Part shown: one piece after another, positions 6,578 to 9,738 of the stretch
Numbering within the stretch: position 1 is the first letter of the stretch
How the letters are laid out: each line of letters begins with the position of its first letter
DNA from: Clostridia bacterium
Lineage (GTDB): Bacteria; Bacillota_A; Clostridia; Christensenellales; Aristaeellaceae
Reading direction: 5' to 3'
Assembly: GCA_017938785.1 (NCBI GenBank)
Contig: JAGBAU010000125.1
Span: forward strand, 1 to 9,738
Length of the DNA stretch: 9,738 nt
The notes under the pieces: generated by a model
Told to the model about the DNA's origin: nothing
Seen by the model: only the letters and a program-made list of their open reading frames with translations
Database searches by the model: none
Made by a program: the position numbers and the translations under genes

Positions 6578-7534
6578 ATGGGAAATAAAGTAACGATTAT
6601 TGGTGCCGGCAGCGTTGGCTCCACCATCGCCTTCACCCTTGCGGTGCAGGGCCTGGTATCTGAAATCGTCATGATCGACGTCAATACCAAGAAGGCGCTG
6701 GGCGAGGCCATGGATATCCGCCAGGGCACTCCCTTCCTGGGCGCATGCAAGATTTACGCCGGCAGCTATGAGGACGCTGCGGATTCCGATATCGTAATCA
6801 TCACGTCCGGCATTGCCCGTAAGCCCGGCCAGACCCGCCTGGAGCTGTGCCAGATCAATGTAAACATCCTCAAGTCCATCACGCCCCAGATCGTGAAGTA
6901 TGCGCCGAAGGCCATCTACGTTTTCGTCAGCAATCCTGTGGATGTTCTCACCTACGCGTTCTGCAAGATTTCCGGCCTGCCCGAGAAGCAGATCATCGGT
7001 TCCGGCACCCTGCTGGACACCGCACGCCTGCGCACCCGCATCGCCGAGAACCTGTCCATCAACCAGAAGGACGTCAACGCCTACGTTCTGGGCGAGCACG
7101 GCGACAGCTCCTTCGTGCCGTGGAATTCCGCCAGCATCGGCACTGTGGCATTGAAGAACTACCGCGACCAGCTCAACTATCGCGAGGACTTCGCCGCGGA
7201 GCTGGACCTGGATGAGATTGAGAATTACATCCGTACTTCCGGCGGCAAGATCATCCAGCGCAAGGGCGCAACCTTCTACGCGGTTTCCGTATCCGTATGC
7301 GATATTGTGAAGACCCTGCTCAACGGCAGCGATTCCATCCTGTGCGTCTCCACCATGATGCACGGCGAATTCGGCATTGAAGATGTTTGCATTTCCATTC
7401 CCACCATCGTCAACGGCCAGGGCGTCAAGGGTACCCTGCTGCCGGAGCTGACCCCCGATGAGGTCGACAAGCTGCGTCACAGCGCGGATGTTCTCAAGGG
7501 CGTCATTGCACAGATCGATTTTACGCAGGCCTGA
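6578..7534 (+). CDS. ldh: L-lactate/malate dehydrogenase family protein, probably L-lactate dehydrogenase
   Basis: This NAD-dependent 2-hydroxyacid dehydrogenase (318 residues, the family's usual length) interconverts a 2-oxoacid and its L-hydroxyacid in the cytosol. It has the Rossmann motif GAGSVG (9-14) and D34 at the end of beta-2, typical of NAD preference. Catalytic residues are R87 (R109 in LDH numbering), D147 and R150 in LLDTAR (D168/R171), and H174 in GEHGD (H195). LDH-like traits are GSGTLLDTAR, VSNPVDVLTYAF, GEHGDSSFVPW and T232 in KGATFYA (T246). Unusually, the specificity position 102 is R81 (GIARKPGQTR), where typical LDHs have Gln and malate dehydrogenases Arg. Malate or another 2-oxoacid therefore cannot be excluded. 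The start is set by GGAGGTG (6566-6572) before ATG 6578. It heads the operon with hdrBCA, 21 bp ahead of hdrB. No Rex-type operator was seen upstream. Confidence 0.85.
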   Translation: MGNKVTIIGAGSVGSTIAFTLAVQGLVSEIVMIDVNTKKALGEAMDIRQGTPFLGACKIYAGSYEDAADSDIVIITSGIARKPGQTRLELCQINVNILKSITPQIVKYAPKAIYVFVSNPVDVLTYAFCKISGLPEKQIIGSGTLLDTARLRTRIAENLSINQKDVNAYVLGEHGDSSFVPWNSASIGTVALKNYRDQLNYREDFAAELDLDEIENYIRTSGGKIIQRKGATFYAVSVSVCDIVKTLLNGSDSILCVSTMMHGEFGIEDVCISIPTIVNGQGVKGTLLPELTPDEVDKLRHSADVLKGVIAQIDFTQA

Positions 7535-7555
7535 GCGCCGCAAAGGAGAGAGAAG

Positions 7556-8347
7556 ATGACTTTCAGCTATTATCCCGGCTGTACGCTGAGCACCAAGGCC
7601 AAGGAACTGGATCAGTGCGGAAGAGCCGCTGCAAAGGCGCTCGGCATTGAACTCCAGGAGATCGAAGCCTGGCAGTGCTGCGGTGCAGTCTATCCTCAGG
7701 CAGAGGATGAAATCGCCACCAAGCTCTCCGCCGTGCGTGCCCTGAACGCCGGCAAGGAGAAGGGCCAGGATGTGCTCACCCTGTGCAGCGCATGCCATCA
7801 TGTGCTCAAGCGTGTCAATGATGACATGAAGAACAATGAATACATCCGCACCCGTGCCAACAACTACCTGAAGCTGGATGAGCCCTACGCGGGCGAAGCC
7901 AATGTGGTGCACTACCTTGAGATGCTGCGCGACACCGTGGGCTTTGACAATCTGAAGAAGGCTGTCAAGAATCCCCTCAAGGGCGTGAAGATTGCCGCTT
8001 ACTACGGCTGCCTGCTGCTGCGTCCGAGCAATGTGATGGCCTTCGACGATCCCGAGAATCCGAAGATCATTGAGGACTTCATCAAGGCCATCGGCGCAAC
8101 TCCGGTGGTATACAGCCAGAAGAACGAATGCTGCGGCGGCTACATGGCCATGGAAGACAAGGCATTTGCGCAGAAGAGGGTAGAGGTCATCCTCTCCTCC
8201 GCAAAGGAAGCCGGCGCGGATATGATGATCACCGCCTGCCCCCTGTGCCTGTACAACCTGGCCCACAACGCCACCGACACCAAGCTGCCCATCAAGTACT
8301 TCACCGAGCTGCTCGCTGAAGCCCTGGGCCTGAAGGAGGAAGCATAA
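7556..8347 (+). CDS. hdrB: CoB-CoM heterodisulfide reductase-like subunit B (HdrB)
   Basis: HdrB is the disulfide-reducing subunit of soluble heterodisulfide reductase complexes. In methanogens its two CCG domains each bind a noncubane [4Fe-4S] cluster that cleaves CoM-S-S-CoB. This 263-residue protein has both motifs complete: C9-X31-C41C42-X34-C77xxC80, and C152-X39-C192C193-X34-C228xxC231. The start follows AAAGGAGAG (7542-7550). No membrane segments are visible. The stop codon overlaps the hdrC start by one base (TAATG). A bacterium lacking methanogenesis would not use the CoM-CoB disulfide, so the natural disulfide or other acceptor is unknown; the family name indicates homology, not substrate. 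The complete cysteine set indicates an active, cluster-bearing protein. CCG-domain relatives (GlpC, LutA, SdhE-type) are alternatives, but the hdrC and hdrA neighbours settle it. Confidence 0.93.
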   Translation: MTFSYYPGCTLSTKAKELDQCGRAAAKALGIELQEIEAWQCCGAVYPQAEDEIATKLSAVRALNAGKEKGQDVLTLCSACHHVLKRVNDDMKNNEYIRTRANNYLKLDEPYAGEANVVHYLEMLRDTVGFDNLKKAVKNPLKGVKIAAYYGCLLLRPSNVMAFDDPENPKIIEDFIKAIGATPVVYSQKNECCGGYMAMEDKAFAQKRVEVILSSAKEAGADMMITACPLCLYNLAHNATDTKLPIKYFTELLAEALGLKEEA

Positions 8348-8733
8348 TGGAAAACAAATTCCTGAAAGAACAGATCCTCCGGATGAGCGGTGTGGATCCC
8401 CGCAAATGCATGAAGTGCGGCAAGTGCTCCGCCACCTGTCCCGCCTATGATGAAATGGAATACCATCCCCATCAGTTCGTGTCCATGGTGCTCAAGGGCG
8501 ATATCGAGAAGCTGGCAGAATCGAAGGGCATCTACAAGTGCCTGAGCTGCTTCGCCTGCATCGAGCGCTGCCCCCGCAACGTGGAGCCGGCCAAGCTGGT
8601 GGAAGCGGTTCGCCTGGCGGTTGTCCGCCAGCAGGGCATGAGCCACATGACCGCAAACGATGTGCCTGCACTTCTGGATCCCGAACTTCCCCAGCAGGCC
8701 ATCGTAACCGCAATGCGAAAGTACAATAAGTGA
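8347..8733 (+). CDS. hdrC: Heterodisulfide reductase-like subunit C (HdrC), soluble type
   Basis: HdrC is the small iron-sulfur electron carrier that links the HdrA flavin to HdrB. The 128-residue protein has two classical [4Fe-4S] motifs: C21-xx-C24-xx-C27-xxx-C31P (CMKCGKCSATCP) and C65-xx-C68-xx-C71-xxx-C75P (CLSCFACIERCP). It has no transmembrane helix, as in the cytosolic HdrABC type rather than the membrane HdrDE type. The ATG at 8347 overlaps the hdrB stop, and its Shine-Dalgarno AAGGAGGA (8333-8340) is inside hdrB, indicating translational coupling and a stoichiometric complex. hdrA follows after 15 bp. Confidence 0.93.
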   Translation: MENKFLKEQILRMSGVDPRKCMKCGKCSATCPAYDEMEYHPHQFVSMVLKGDIEKLAESKGIYKCLSCFACIERCPRNVEPAKLVEAVRLAVVRQQGMSHMTANDVPALLDPELPQQAIVTAMRKYNK

Positions 8734-8748
8734 TAGGAGACAACGAAC

Positions 8749-9738
8749 ATGCAGAAAATTGGCGTTTTTGTATGCTGGTGCGGAAGCAATATCGCCGCAA
8801 CCGTAGACGTTAAGCGCGTCGCGGAGGCGATGAAGTCGGAACCCGGCGTTGTCTTCAGCACGGACTACCAGTATATGTGCTCGGAAAACGGCCAGGGCAT
8901 GATCCGCAACGCCATCAAGGAATACAATCTTGACGGCATCGTGGTCTGCTCCTGTTCTCCCCGCATGCACGAGGCGACTTTCCGCAAGACCGCGCTGCAG
9001 GCCGGCCTGAACCCCTACATGGTGGAAATCGCCAACATCCGCGAGCAGTGCTCCTGGATTCACAAGGATATTCCCGAGGGAACCGAGAAGGCCATCATCC
9101 TGGCCCGCACCGCAGTTGCGAAGGTTCTGCGCAACGCACCCCTCACCGCAGGCACCAGCCCCGTGACCAAGCGCGCGCTGGTGATCGGCGGCGGCATCGC
9201 CGGCATCCAGACCGCCCTGGATGTGGCAGAGGCCGGTTATGAAGTCGATATTGTGGAAAAGTCTCCCACCATCGGCGGCCGCATGGCCCAGCTGGATAAG
9301 ACTTTCCCGACCCTGGACTGCGCGGCCTGCATCCTGACTCCCAAGATGGTAGACGCCGCCCAGAACGAAAAGATCAACCTGATCACCTATGCGGAACTGG
9401 AAAACGTTTCCGGCTTCGTGGGCAATTTCACCGCCAAGATCCGCAAGAAGGCACGCTTCGTGGATGAAGTGAAGTGCACCGGCTGCGGCGTTTGCACGGA
9501 AAAGTGTCCTTCCCGCAAGGGCCTGAATGAATTCAACATGGGACTGAACACCCGCGGCGCGGTCTATATCCCGTTCGCCCAGGCCATCCCGAACGTCGCC
9601 GTCATCGACAGTGCAAATTGCATTCACTTCAAGACCGGCAAGTGCGGTATCTGCGAAAAGAACTGCACCGCAGGCGCCATCAAGTTTGACCAGCAGGATG
9701 AGATCATCGAGCGCAATTACGGCGCGATCATCGTGGCC
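8749..9738 (+). CDS. hdrA: Heterodisulfide reductase-like subunit A (HdrA), 3'-truncated by the window edge
   Basis: HdrA is the FAD-containing core of HdrABC and the proposed site of flavin-based electron bifurcation. From ATG 8749 (Shine-Dalgarno AGGAGA, 8735-8740) the frame stays open for 330 codons to the last base, so the C-terminal part is missing; stand-alone HdrA is usually around 650 residues or more. Visible parts are the N-terminal cysteine-containing domain (FVCWCGSN 7-14, YMCS 42-45, VVCSCSPRMHE 65-75, NIREQCSWIH 96-105) and the FAD dinucleotide motif GGGIAG (147-152). The HdrA hallmark TLDCAACILTPKM (188-200) follows. Next are two ferredoxin-type [4Fe-4S] motifs, C243-xx-C246-xx-C249-xxx-C253P and C291...C299-xx-C302-xxx-C306. 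It is last of the visible ldh-hdrBCA genes. Whether it carries a fused MvhD- or FrhB-like domain, which would show its electron partner, cannot be seen here. Confidence 0.94.
   Translation, partial: MQKIGVFVCWCGSNIAATVDVKRVAEAMKSEPGVVFSTDYQYMCSENGQGMIRNAIKEYNLDGIVVCSCSPRMHEATFRKTALQAGLNPYMVEIANIREQCSWIHKDIPEGTEKAIILARTAVAKVLRNAPLTAGTSPVTKRALVIGGGIAGIQTALDVAEAGYEVDIVEKSPTIGGRMAQLDKTFPTLDCAACILTPKMVDAAQNEKINLITYAELENVSGFVGNFTAKIRKKARFVDEVKCTGCGVCTEKCPSRKGLNEFNMGLNTRGAVYIPFAQAIPNVAVIDSANCIHFKTGKCGICEKNCTAGAIKFDQQDEIIERNYGAIIVA

Noticed and set aside
6560..8266. A 568-codon minus-strand open frame opposite ldh and hdrB
   Set aside because: Shadow of codon bias opposite two certain genes; composition is low-complexity His/Leu/Gly/Val and shows no family motif.
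8140..9627. A 495-codon minus-strand open frame opposite hdrB-hdrC-hdrA
   Set aside because: Same reason: it lies antisense to intact iron-sulfur protein genes and has no recognisable domain.
8749..9738. Methanogen origin for the Hdr genes
   Set aside because: Neighbouring rnc-smc-ftsY genes are bacterial, Shine-Dalgarno sites are bacterial in style, and soluble HdrABC is widespread in anaerobic bacteria; base composition of hdr genes looks like that of the neighbours.

Overview
This window is a GC-rich bacterial chromosome segment. All seven genes lie on the + strand and are closely packed. The block RNase III - SMC - FtsY is the classical Bacillota (Firmicutes) rnc-smc-ftsY arrangement. 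With a soluble heterodisulfide reductase (HdrBCA) and an NAD-type lactate dehydrogenase, it points to a strictly anaerobic, fermentative Clostridia-class organism, possibly from the gut. No species or genus can be fixed from the sequence alone.

Region 1 (2-5152) is housekeeping. It holds the 3' part of rnc (its start lies left of the window), then a full-length smc whose TTG start directly abuts the rnc stop codon, then ftsY after a 33-bp gap. These serve double-stranded RNA processing, chromosome organisation, and the SRP receptor. In many Bacillota ylxM and ffh follow ftsY; here they do not.

Region 2 (5183-6340) is a sugar-kinase-like gene of the N-acetylhexosamine 1-kinase (NahK) branch of the APH kinase fold. 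It follows ftsY by 30 bp and ends in a strong intrinsic terminator. None of the usual NahK pathway partners is in the window.

Region 3 (6341-6577) is a strikingly AT-rich intergenic stretch in GC-rich surroundings. It carries two candidate promoters. It also carries a 19-bp near-palindrome, TTACTGGTAAGACCAATAA, that looks like the operator of a FadR-subfamily GntR regulator (PdhR/LldR type) and sits over the expected transcription start. This suggests control by a carboxylate such as lactate or pyruvate.

Region 4 (6578-9738, running off the end) is a tight putative operon ldh-hdrB-hdrC-hdrA. The first product is an LDH/MDH-family enzyme with an LDH-like scaffold but an arginine at the position that classically selects malate over lactate. 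The next three are a soluble, flavin-based Hdr complex: HdrB with two complete CCG cysteine motifs, HdrC with two [4Fe-4S] motifs, and an HdrA flavoprotein cut by the window end. The working hypothesis is a 2-hydroxyacid dehydrogenase coupled through NADH to an electron-bifurcating or -confurcating Hdr complex, comparable to the alcohol dehydrogenase/Flx-Hdr system of Desulfovibrio. The genes that would confirm this (floxABCD/flxABCD, mvhD) would lie to the right of the window. No tRNA, rRNA, CRISPR, insertion sequence or phage feature was seen.
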